Positions 56,501 through 64,000 of a stretch of DNA of 64,000 bases are shown here, piece after piece. Positions within the stretch are counted from its first letter, which is position 1, and every line of letters begins with the position of its first letter. The stretch lies in the NCBI GenBank assembly GCA_918797485.1, contig CAKKNE010000006.1:1860001-1924000 (forward strand). The letters run 5' to 3'. The stretch comes from Pelagomonas calceolata. Taxonomy: Eukaryota > Sar > Pelagophyceae > Pelagomonadales > Pelagomonadaceae. The notes under the pieces were generated by a model. The model was given only the letters and a program-made list of their open reading frames with translations. It searched no databases and was not told where the DNA came from. The translations under genes were made by a program, and so were the position numbers.

Positions 56501-59500
56501 GTGGTCCCAATGGAAATACATTGGCTGAAGCAAGCCAGAGCTGCAGTCCAACACACCCCTATTCCACAAAACAGGACACACCGGACAGTGAGACGCGTTT
56601 CATCTACTAGAATACCATTCTGTGCTGAATATGAGTATACCGGAAAGAGAGTAGGAGCGAACCAATATACTCGATCTGTATCTAGGTGGACCAGGTCCAA
56701 TATCTTTATAATGCATTTGCACAGCTGTAGCACGAAAACCACTGAGAGAATCAGTATAGATGACGAACCAGTGAAAACAACAACACACAAGATCAGTACA
56801 ATGCAAACACTGCGGATCGCGATGTCTGATGAGCGCAACAGATTTGGCGGTAGATAAAAGGCGTTCTCTGCCCATTTGCATATAAAGTATGATGCGCCCG
56901 CAAACCATAGCAAAGTAAAGCAGCACGCTAGTGCCATTGCCGGTGAGCTCCAGAGATAGATTTGGGCCAACATGAAAAAAACAAGTAAGTAATTCGCTAT
57001 CTGCACCAAACCCAAGTAGAGTCTGCGGAAAATAGGCGACACGCAAAAATTTCCTGAGTTCGATTTCCTCTTGTGTGACTCATTCAATTCTGGATTGCCC
57101 CAGATTGAACCTGGATCTTTGCAGCCGTGGTCAACCCAAGCTATTACTTGATAGAGGTTATACAGGCCCACCGGGTACAGGACAAGCGTATCAATAAGCC
57201 ACATTGCTTCAACAACGTCAATTCGCCCATCTAACCAGGCTTTGTATGCCCACCCTAATGTGCCGGCAAATAGCAAATATCCGACCAAGCTGGCAAAAAT
57301 CATGTTGCGCTCAGCTTTGTAGGTTTTGAACCATTTTATTATAGGAGAGATAGTGAGAAATAGAAACGTGTTCACTGTCCAGAGAAGGTGACCAACGTAC
57401 GGAGGATATGCAATATGTGAAAGTAGACCGCCTAGAACCATGACCAGAAGAGGCACAAGGACGACACAAGTCACAGTGATATATTCATCTTGGAGGAGGC
57501 AACCTGTCAGAACAGCCTCCCACAACGGGACCTGAAACCAAACCTGGTCTGCTGTTTGCCAAGCGTAAGTTTCATTGGTCATACTTTTACATATAAGCCC
57601 AGTGCAGTGAGTACAAATTTCCATCAAGGTAAGATTTGGTAGTGATTTGGATTCCTTGCGTTTGTGAGAATCATCACTGAGGCTCCGTTTTAGTTTAGTG
57701 ACACGACATGCATGTAAGCCAGTTTCAATTACTTTTCGCCGCTGAGGCAATGTATCAACAGGGGGGGAGTACAGCCGCCTTGACGAGAATGCGCGCTGCT
57801 TGATGATAGATTTTGGCGGCAGAACCGGCATTTGAACAGTAGGAGAGCATTCGGCATGCTGATTCTCATTTCGGACTTGTACGACATGCGGCATTTGAAG
57901 AGTTCTCAAAGTTTTGACGCCACCCGATCCCTTCTGGGGTTTGTTCATCATTGCCTGTAGTACTTCAAAGGCCAGTTTTGACTCGGAATCATCTACTTCG
58001 GGAACGTCTTCAGTGGCAGGTGGCCAGATGACGACCTCACAATCATTGGCTAGCCAAATCGAAAAGGCACGTAAAGAAATGATGACACAGAGCGGACCAA
58101 GGGCAAAAACAGCAAGGGCAGCAGGCGCCTCCGTAGCTCCCCACAACAGTAAGCCCACTGCAATGAGACATAGATACGCAAGACTTGCCAATATTTTGGG
58201 TAAGTTGAATGATGGAGTGATAACATATGCCATAGCTGCACCACCCATCAGCAGACTTTGAGTATCAAGGTAGGCTGCTCGGACATGGCCATGTATTGAG
58301 CCGGCAAATGCAACAAATAGCCAGACCACAATTGGTATAACGCGAGAAGGGAGCTCTGCACGATCACCAAAGCGCAAGAGTGGCAAAGATAGTCCAGGTG
58401 GGTTTGCGTACTCGGCAACCGAAGTGATAACAAACAGCGCTGCTGTCAACACCAACAAAGCACACTCTGGCGTACTAGCTACATCAAAGGAGGGCGGGTG
58501 AACAACTTTTGGCATCTTATTTCTTGTCGCAAGGAAAATCATACTGCAGGCTTCTAGATGATCAATATACGGCAGGCGTTTGTTCACAATATTGCGCAGT
58601 AGAGATATTCCATATACACAGTACACCATAGATATACCAAGAACCCAAAATCGTGTATCGATGAGGACGACAATTGCACGTGAAGCAATCATGAGATGAA
58701 CTGTTTTACTTGGTGACCAGCGGGCACAATCAAGGTCAAGATTAGAACTGATGGTGTCAGTCAAACTAAAAAAGAGGGCATAAACTAGTGCTAGGTATCC
58801 TTTTGTAGTCAGCATGAAAGCACCAACGACAAGCATAAGAAGCACTAGTCGAGATGCTGTGCGGAGTAATGCACAACGCACCGCAGCCATCTCTCTTGAA
58901 TTCAAACAATTGCTGAACCCGCAGAGATGCCCTGCAATATCGGGTACGAAATCAAAATAAGGCGAAGACGACGAAGCACTATAACATTCCTTCATCAGCC
59001 AGTAGTCGTGTTTTGCACCATCGGGGTGCTTTGATTCAATAATAGTTGCCGCATTCGTAAGTGCACGCACGAGGTCACTTTTTGCGCGACAGATATCTGC
59101 ATTGAATTCCATGACTTCCAGGGTGAATGGGATGAGCCCCAAAGCGAGAAAGACCGTTGCGAATGAGAGGAAGTCAATCTCTTGTTCGGCATTATCATTT
59201 GCTAGTGAAGGACCGAACACAACAATGACAAATAGGAAGCCAAATGTACACGTCACACTACACACCAAAGCACTCAAGATAGCTCGCGTGAGACGCCATC
59301 GCTCAAGTTTCCAAAGAGCGAGAGCAAATCCAAGTGACTGAATGGCAGTGCCAACGAACATTATGAAAAGTCCCAAGTGTGGCGGTCGCACGGTCATGGT
59401 AATGATGATGCCGCACGTCCAGAAGACAATCCAGGGCACTGCAAGCATGTTTAATGCGCAGCGTGTTGCCCAGTAGTAGTTGTGGCGAAACTCGCAATTG

Positions 59501-60873
59501 TTAATCGAAATGCCATCGCTTTGAAATAAGCTGGTTATGATTGTTGCCCCTGTAGATCCCCCGCCTTCTTTCTCTGGTGTGAGCATGTGTGCGCCCAAAC
59601 GGTGCAGCCTAAACTTACACATTGACAATAATCTAAGAGCGCCTGACATATAAATCAGGAGTGGAGTTCCCAGTTGTGTCAGCCTGACAAGAAGTGCAAT
59701 ACATTCGAAACGAATTTGCCATCGATGCCCTTTAGCACTGGTGCCAAAGTGTGGTTCAAACACAATGAAGTAGTCCATTTCGCACTCTGGCCATCCAAGA
59801 TTTATCATATTTTGTGCTATAATACCATATTGGTCACGGACCGCCGGAGCGAAGTCGTGTTGGTAGCAAGAGTAGCCTAGACTTTGTTCCTCTTGCACAA
59901 TTGGGATCGACACAACGTACTCCCATTCCCGAAGCCAATCTGGAAGCCTGTGGCAGCTAGTCGGGCGACAGAGAGTCAGCGTGGCATCTGCGTTTATAGA
60001 AAGCTCAGCATATAGACCCACCTGTGCATTTAGAGCCACCTGTGCATTTACAGACCGGCTCACATGGCTTTTTGTCTGCAGCAAAACAGCACCATCTGCA
60101 TCAAGAGCGGATGTTGTACTATAAGCTATAAACTCTGTCGTTAAGAAGTCTTCTCCTTCAATAACATGGACCTGAAAGGGCACAATTTCAATAACTACGC
60201 GAACTGATGCGTTTGCATTCAAGCGAATCCAGGCTTCTTCGCGACAGAGCTTTCGGCGCTGTAGACCCCAGGGCATATCGTTTTCAAAGCAGCCGCTCTC
60301 ATCACAAACAGAGTGGTTGTACTCCACGGCGAGGCTTGAGCAGAAAGGAAGCCAAAAGGATCCGGCCCCTAGTAAATCATCGCCACCATCTAATAGTTCC
60401 AGGCCAGTGTCGTAGTCCAGCACCTGAAAGAGCACCAGTGCCTCACCTGAACGATGCCATCCCATAGACATTTTTTTGCCCAACCAGTGTTTGTTCTCGT
60501 TCCCAATTCGACCAGTTTCTCTGGTCGACCAAAAGCCGGGTATACCCACCTGAACGCGGACATAAGCATCACTCCATTTCGCAATGCCTGCATCAGGAGT
60601 TGCCTTACCATCCTGATCGTTTAGGTTTTGTGCTTCCACAATAGTCACAAATACATTCCCGCCAGCCGCCGACCCAGTTCTTCTTTGGGACTGGATTTCG
60701 CGGTCGGGACATTCCTGCGAGCATGGCGGGAAAGGAAAATGATTCTGATTCTTCAATTTGCCGTTGCAAGAGAACCCTACACATGGCGGATCGGTTGTCA
60801 ATTTCCGCGGCAGCCGTGTTGACATAGCCGCGCTGAAAATTGTTAAAGCTACAAGTACGTAAACTTTACGCAT
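53575..60873 (-). CDS. DEK1-type membrane calpain homologue, catalytically dead
   Basis: A single-exon 2,432-residue protein with the phytocalpain layout. In order: a signal peptide (MRKVYVLVALTIFSAAMS), a Cys-rich start, a C2-like domain (about 70-250), a first and second cluster of roughly 20 membrane helices (about 385-1000 and 1180-1560) split by a cytosolic loop, a juxtamembrane arm, a calpain CysPc domain (about 1910-2270) and a C2L domain (GVYVILVGAF; GHFTLSVIS). The protease fold is recognisable: DDVRPGVCVNDNWLIAVLAM aligns with the calpain block DVRQGxxGDCWLLAA, WEAVVVDDALP with WVEVVVDDRLP, and LIKLRNPAG with the Asn block. However, the Cys position is Asn1945 and the His position (GHAYS) is Ala2176; only Asn2198 remains. 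DEK1 of plants is an active mechanosensory or cell-fate regulator; this one is more likely a non-proteolytic membrane scaffold. Confidence 0.88.
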   Translation of the reverse strand: MRKVYVLVALTIFSAAMSTRLPRKLTTDPPCVGFSCNGKLKNQNHFPFPPCSQECPDREIQSQRRTGSAAGGNVFVTIVEAQNLNDQDGKATPDAGIAKWSDAYVRVQVGIPGFWSTRETGRIGNENKHWLGKKMSMGWHRSGEALVLFQVLDYDTGLELLDGGDDLLGAGSFWLPFCSSLAVEYNHSVCDESGCFENDMPWGLQRRKLCREEAWIRLNANASVRVVIEIVPFQVHVIEGEDFLTTEFIAYSTTSALDADGAVLLQTKSHVSRSVNAQVALNAQVGLYAELSINADATLTLCRPTSCHRLPDWLREWEYVVSIPIVQEEQSLGYSCYQHDFAPAVRDQYGIIAQNMINLGWPECEMDYFIVFEPHFGTSAKGHRWQIRFECIALLVRLTQLGTPLLIYMSGALRLLSMCKFRLHRLGAHMLTPEKEGGGSTGATIITSLFQSDGISINNCEFRHNYYWATRCALNMLAVPWIVFWTCGIIITMTVRPPHLGLFIMFVGTAIQSLGFALALWKLERWRLTRAILSALVCSVTCTFGFLFVIVVFGPSLANDNAEQEIDFLSFATVFLALGLIPFTLEVMEFNADICRAKSDLVRALTNAATIIESKHPDGAKHDYWLMKECYSASSSSPYFDFVPDIAGHLCGFSNCLNSREMAAVRCALLRTASRLVLLMLVVGAFMLTTKGYLALVYALFFSLTDTISSNLDLDCARWSPSKTVHLMIASRAIVVLIDTRFWVLGISMVYCVYGISLLRNIVNKRLPYIDHLEACSMIFLATRNKMPKVVHPPSFDVASTPECALLVLTAALFVITSVAEYANPPGLSLPLLRFGDRAELPSRVIPIVVWLFVAFAGSIHGHVRAAYLDTQSLLMGGAAMAYVITPSFNLPKILASLAYLCLIAVGLLLWGATEAPAALAVFALGPLCVIISLRAFSIWLANDCEVVIWPPATEDVPEVDDSESKLAFEVLQAMMNKPQKGSGGVKTLRTLQMPHVVQVRNENQHAECSPTVQMPVLPPKSIIKQRAFSSRRLYSPPVDTLPQRRKVIETGLHACRVTKLKRSLSDDSHKRKESKSLPNLTLMEICTHCTGLICKSMTNETYAWQTADQVWFQVPLWEAVLTGCLLQDEYITVTCVVLVPLLVMVLGGLLSHIAYPPYVGHLLWTVNTFLFLTISPIIKWFKTYKAERNMIFASLVGYLLFAGTLGWAYKAWLDGRIDVVEAMWLIDTLVLYPVGLYNLYQVIAWVDHGCKDPGSIWGNPELNESHKRKSNSGNFCVSPIFRRLYLGLVQIANYLLVFFMLAQIYLWSSPAMALACCFTLLWFAGASYFICKWAENAFYLPPNLLRSSDIAIRSVCIVLILCVVVFTGSSSILILSVVFVLQLCKCIIKILDLVHLDTDRVYWFAPTLFPVYSYSAQNGILVDETRLTVRCVLFCGIGVCWTAALACFSQCISIGTTLFFFFISLFVSVSTNACSQVPLKMGVVASYPSSDIFVDAALATLRRHEEDICAEASKFEVRCDEWDGPEGQHEVNSQGHSNSKTTESEPISTGHSDFRSSAQAIAMRIDVAEFALRLVTLGDEQQAVWRADAIYTDRDALAETCASRGPFGCIGSAAWMFRGLELKILCNCLRDFDKEGQRVVAQDTVEMEAMQAIIQLIELDISFRNHFAGELKALAHFHFLVITANDAHLTHKQITFRKFVSESRFKLISNGILPPSKVLQAPDSTMLNMRLAASWLQSLSQDQRERFYLLQDNFTVEQIDHELKVDQQDREEIVAARALSQMRAYTEQENAAKSMSACLVRRSRRTSNWLESLRPEDQNRFVTVLQREWESNMHPAIETGDEPMRKSYELHVLLNNEETVGNCRERLAELEAGESDCYPSRARKGTLQFIDPEFQPSASTLGPCFGANFVGTWNHALSVNPHAVLFAEGGEPDDVRPGVCVNDNWLIAVLAMLSTVGVKNDADAGAQIKKLFINMIDLEGSIVYDSAVGAFGLQLFANGQWEAVVVDDALPMLGDGSGGSGIDALVALDAFGRERNSFQYPDCVDQNLKLDVAASLDAILLETYKERYKDCAGFAIAHVSEMAELWLSLLEKGVAKYYGSYGAIESGFVHQGLELFTGNRAECLHIAQASRGFGKRALWGNLLRSHQSDYILGAGAIPAEHAALSLHLSGLMFGATYTIYDIIDVFPERHKLIKLRNPAGHRDIFRGAWSHSSTLWTKRLRNKLFHGLEPHTFWMSFDEFCSVFRCIFICHYYSENALCWKRKCLSGEWSCGYPDNRENTAPGLPSRHNPCCEVERNPQYSVVIHRPTTLRVSVKQVHTKGHAAMLPVASYICRATRRDHRRVNRITKLEKNNLISSTGRARRERVIETCVDCLDRGVYVILVGAFQAEMEGHFTLSVISNNEVLIAQIWPPTWRSQNRQVTVEQKRSGHV

Positions 60874-61659
60874 GCTTAAACTAGGTTTAATATTAAATAC
60901 AGGCCCTTAAACACATGGTTGTTTCGTGTTTCAGCGCATGACGGTATACTTGGGTGGATACCGGTATGTGCATACTGCGGTAAATAAATAAAGGGCATAC
61001 TAGTAATTAATTAGAAATCGAGGACGGAGGAGGAGAGCTCCACATCACCCCGCTTAGCGGTCTTCGCCACCCCAGGCTTCCCAGGAGCGACACTCCGGCT
61101 ATGGCCCGGGCCCGGGGCGCGGCCCGGCCTATGAGTCTGGACTCGGATTACTCAGAATTATACACGCCGAGTCTACTTGTACCCACTCACTGAAAACAGT
61201 GCGGAATCACACAAGCAGTCTACGGTGCAGGCTTGCGCTCGTCAGGACAAGTCACGGTGAAGAAGTACCACGCCGCCGCGGCGGTCAAAGAAACCACCCG
61301 GGCGACAAAACTCCCGGACACTGATAATATAACTACTGGTAAGGTAGCCCGGGGCACGAAAGCAGTCTGAGGTACTCCCGTGGGCCGCTTCGGAGCCTCG
61401 TGCATCCGTACGAGCCTGCTGCTCCTCCACTGCGACACTGTCCGATTTCACCGTGACTGCCTTACTATTATTATTACACCCCAGACCCCGAGTCGTACTT
61501 TTACGGACATACGCGGGACTAGCCTGCTGAGTTTCTTTGACTTGAGTCGGAAGTTATGATCATGATACAAGAGCTAAGCTTTGGCAGCTTCCAAGAAGTA
61601 GGTAGATGCACATTGTCTCCAATTGACGACGACAGCCACGCAACGAACAGGGACTTGAG
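60874..61659. other. Intergenic
   Basis: Promoter side of the calpain-like gene and 3' flank of the coiled-coil gene. 60960-61020 is A+T-rich; 61060-61140 is G+C-rich (CCCGGGCCCGGGGC). No gene supported. Confidence 0.4.
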
Positions 61660-63234
61660 TCACCGCCCTTCTCGTTGACTAGTATTGCGGCTCACCAAGG
61701 TAGCAGGAGTTATGCCTGAGATATAAAGGGGCTTGATACCCGGGATTTTGTTAGGCCGATCTGTGTGATTCAATGAAGCTTCACACGAGACGCACTGCCC
61801 CAGAAAATTGAGAGGATGCTTTTTGGTAAATTCCAGAAGTGGCGCATGGGCTTGCTTAGGCTCCCTTGACACAATAGCAGCAGCATTGCTGTCGGAGGTG
61901 TTGCTTTTTTGCATTCTGTCTCCCAAGGCTGCATCAAGACTCTGTTTAAGGTCCCAAAACGAAGTTTTCTTGGCAAGTAAGTCGAGGATTTCAGCTCGCT
62001 TTGGACGGGTGTCTAGCTCATGCTTGAAATTCTTGATTTCATTGGCACTCATGATATCATCAACTTGCGAAGCAATCTGGGAACGAATTTGAGCTAGGTC
62101 ACCCCTGTCTGCCTTGATCGTGCGCATTTCATCCAGGCCGCGTCGCAACTGGGACGTTTCTCGGCGGACATCGTCGTCATCAGCTTCTGTGGCGTGTAAC
62201 GCCGATTGTAGGTACACTAATATCTCACCAAATCTGGCTTCCACCTTGACGTCCACATCTTCATAAGAAACTTTGTACTTGAGCTGGTTCAGGATATCTA
62301 CAAGCTGTTTTTCTGCTTCATCGATTGCGGCCAACATAGATGGTAAATGACACTCTGCATTTGCATCGATTTTTGCCTGAACTCCTTCTAGATGCAATGA
62401 ATGGGAGTGAACGATATTTTCAATTTCTATTGAGGCTTTACCACTGATGGCTATAGCATGATCTTGCAGCATCTTGCGCTGACGCTCAACATCGGCCTCG
62501 TGGATTTCTAATTGATCCCGGAAACTTGCTAGCAGGTGAGTCAACTGAGAGCCTCTGTCGTCTACGTTTCCAGTCAGATCAGCTTGTAGTTCCGTCGGTA
62601 GTGTCACGTTCTGCGCAGGAACCAACAAGTTCTCTTTTAGCTTGGCTACACGGGCTTGTAAATGTGATACAACTTCTTCAACAGTCCCCAAACGCATGTC
62701 CACCTTTGATAGGAATGTTTGGGTTCCTTCAAAACGTCTTGTAAACCGTGCGTCCATGTCATTTGCCAGCTTCTGAAGCGCGGTGATTTGCCCGTCTTGA
62801 CTGCACACTTTGTCCTCTAGATCCTTGAAAGTTGAAAGTCTGCCTTGCAACACTGAGATTTGATCTCTATTATCAATCAATTGCTGCCGTGTCCCAGCAA
62901 GCTCTTCGGATTGCTTCCTGGTGCTTCGCTCAACCGCAGCTAAGAATTCACGCAACTGTTTCATCTCGTGGCGGGCTGATTCAAGTAACTCGTCGTGTCG
63001 ATCAACAGTTTCCTGGATGGCACCTAGGATAGCGTTGTGTCCTCTAAGAGTCTCCAAAAGAGTCGTTTCTGCCACGTATGGCATGCTGTGCTTTGTTGCT
63101 CCTACCATGTCGACGTGCGAACTCTCGACGTCATGCTCCATTTGCCTAAAAAAACCCACAGGCATCGACTGGCGAATTGCATCGTCAAGAAGTGATGTTT
63201 CAAGGCTGACAGGTTCAAGGTTAACTGAGTTCAT
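61660..63234 (-). CDS. Coiled-coil protein with C-terminal CxxC motif
   Basis: A single-exon protein of 524 residues. After about 65 N-terminal residues (MNSVNLEPVSLETSLLDDAI) nearly all is coiled coil (QETVDRHDELLESARHEMKQ; KLKENLL; DELDTRPKRAEILDLLA-like heptads). Near the end, LNFLGQCVSCEASLNHT holds a CxxC pair, followed by LYISGITPATLV. A CxSC motif after a coiled coil with an N-to-C order like this is seen in DUF4795/QRICH2-like sperm and ciliary proteins, a hint rather than an assignment. No membrane or catalytic motif. The start ATG at 63234 has an in-frame stop upstream. Confidence 0.75.
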   Translation of the reverse strand: MNSVNLEPVSLETSLLDDAIRQSMPVGFFRQMEHDVESSHVDMVGATKHSMPYVAETTLLETLRGHNAILGAIQETVDRHDELLESARHEMKQLREFLAAVERSTRKQSEELAGTRQQLIDNRDQISVLQGRLSTFKDLEDKVCSQDGQITALQKLANDMDARFTRRFEGTQTFLSKVDMRLGTVEEVVSHLQARVAKLKENLLVPAQNVTLPTELQADLTGNVDDRGSQLTHLLASFRDQLEIHEADVERQRKMLQDHAIAISGKASIEIENIVHSHSLHLEGVQAKIDANAECHLPSMLAAIDEAEKQLVDILNQLKYKVSYEDVDVKVEARFGEILVYLQSALHATEADDDDVRRETSQLRRGLDEMRTIKADRGDLAQIRSQIASQVDDIMSANEIKNFKHELDTRPKRAEILDLLAKKTSFWDLKQSLDAALGDRMQKSNTSDSNAAAIVSREPKQAHAPLLEFTKKHPLNFLGQCVSCEASLNHTDRPNKIPGIKPLYISGITPATLVSRNTSQREGR

Positions 63235-63783
63235 CGCTTTGTCGATTGATAGGCGGCTTGAGACAACTAATACGAGGTATAATACTTAGCGCCTCTCTTC
63301 GTTGTACCGTAGGTACCCTACGGTAGGTACCTGGGGTACAAGTACCTACGGTACCCACGGTACCGTGCAGTACCTACTAGAGAGAGAAACCTACTAGCCT
63401 ATCCTACCCTAGATATGTATCTCCAACTCTCTAAATTTGAGTCTATACATTGAGTGTCTATCGACGCTACGGTGTAAACTTGAACCAATTTACTATAAAA
63501 CACTCTCGTAGTTCAACTTAGGTTGGCCCACTGGCAGCCTGAGCCTCTGGCTGCCAGTGGTGAGCTAGTATGCAATGGAAATACACGTCTAGTAGGATCC
63601 CAAGGTTCAACTGAGACGTATCCAAGCACAACCCGTACTTGTATTACCCGCCTAGGCTACTTCCCATCCTAGGGTACTCCGATATCCCCTTAGTAGGGGG
63701 AAGTCGCCTCTCACTCCTAACTATTATCATCCTGAGTCACTTTTATTGACGGACGCAATTCCCCGTCACAAACCCCATCAAAC
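63235..63783. other. Intergenic between two divergent genes, palindrome-rich
   Basis: Promoter space of the coiled-coil gene (minus) and of a probable gene at the edge (plus). Contains a GTACCTACGGTACC cluster (63305-63375) and the pair CACTGGCA (63530) and TGCCAGTG (63552), which face each other with CAGCCTGAGCCTCTGGCTG between. Confidence 0.5.
63305..63375. repeat. Cluster of GTACCTACGGTAC palindromic words
   Basis: At least four GGTACC or CCGTAGGTAC/GTACCTACGG words occur in 70 bp. Related words are at 35853-35874 (a perfect palindrome) and 37908-37950. Confidence 0.75.
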
Positions 63784-64000
63784 ATGGGAGAACCTATTTC
63801 GTTAGACGACTACACTACGCTGCCGGGGACCCTAATTTCTCGGCGCGGAGGAGTCGTGGTCTATACTCGACAGGTATGTGCTTGGATCTGATGAGCTTGG
63901 TGCAATAAATGCACAATGCTGCTATGGTAGCTAGGTCTCTCGGGTGTCAATGTGACACGGGAGATGCCAACAGGAAGGACTCTCACTGACTCGGAGACGT
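63784..64000 (+). CDS. Probable 5' end of an unidentified gene, cut by window edge
   Basis: ATG at 63784 opens a 30-codon exon (MGEPISLDDYTTLPGTLISR then RGGVVVYTRQ) that ends exactly at CAG/GTATGTG, a strong donor. An acceptor TATGGTAG at 63930 would give a 57-nt intron and a second exon (LGLSGVNVTREMPTGRTLTD) that stays open in the same phase to the window end. The intron size matches the others in the window. No domain can be seen in 54 residues, so the call rests on splice logic only. Confidence 0.4.

Noticed and set aside
1-64000. tRNA, rRNA or CRISPR features
   Set aside because: I looked for tRNA B-box-like words and for evenly spaced repeats and found none convincing; a tRNAscan-SE or Rfam run would be decisive.

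Overview
The window is nuclear DNA of a flagellated microbial eukaryote that I cannot place to species. Genes on both strands code for eukaryotic core proteins: CCT1 chaperonin, cullin-3, Rpn2 of the proteasome, ribosomal protein uL24/RPL26, a Cdc7/MAP3K-epsilon-type kinase and a BRCT protein. They are split by very small GT-AG introns, most of 40-60 nt, several of only 25-31 nt, and two that fit GC-AG better. Cilium and microtubule genes are common (DNAAF5, NME7, an EF-hand/EMAP-like WD40 giant, a DPY30-motif protein, two coiled-coil proteins). A bacterial-type (ArgA-like) N-acetylglutamate synthase with a presequence-like N-terminus and a DEK1-type membrane calpain would suit an alga or an alga-related protist, but this is inference.

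Layout, left to right: the 3' end of DNAAF5 (1-743); BRCT protein (1870-2826); a GC-rich island with no credible gene (about 3.16-3.76 kb); CCT1 (3950-5718); degenerate repeat DNA (5.8-7.3 kb); a bromodomain gene whose 5' end is missing (7629-9201, minus); repeats including a 1.94-kb element with 35-bp terminal inverted repeats (10563-12503); a beta-propeller gene (13037-15748, minus); NME7 (16698-17789); a hAT-like MITE (17886-18266); RPL26 (18891-19345, minus); repeats with a short telomere-like tract; a divergent pair of DPY30-motif gene (minus) and EF-hand/EMAP giant (21466-29178); a truncated LINE (29483-30414); a second MITE copy (31594-31972); cullin-3 (32393-34892, minus); a four-exon FKBP12-type gene without any long open frame (35977-36457); N-acetylglutamate synthase (38004-39817); a coiled-coil gene (41313-43151); the kinase/ARM-repeat gene (43905-47131, minus); Rpn2 (48176-51061); 2.5 kb of repeats; the 2,432-residue calpain-like gene (53575-60873, minus); a second coiled-coil gene (61660-63234, minus); and a probable first exon of another gene at the right edge.

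Intergenic DNA differs from the genes. It is richer in G+C, carries long G or C runs, many ACTAGT-like sites, palindromes, and a strongly over-represented octamer (TGCCAGTG/CACTGGCA). It also holds dispersed repeat families, some near-identical and so recent. There is no operon logic; genes are independent units, some head to head.

Most unusual points: the DEK1-like calpain keeps the fold and the Asn but has lost the catalytic Cys and His, so it looks like a pseudoprotease; the 35-bp TIR element and relatives carry a small unrecognised protein module; and introns reach what looks like a 25-31 nt floor. All assignments rest on reading the sequence and on remembered family motifs; no database search was run.
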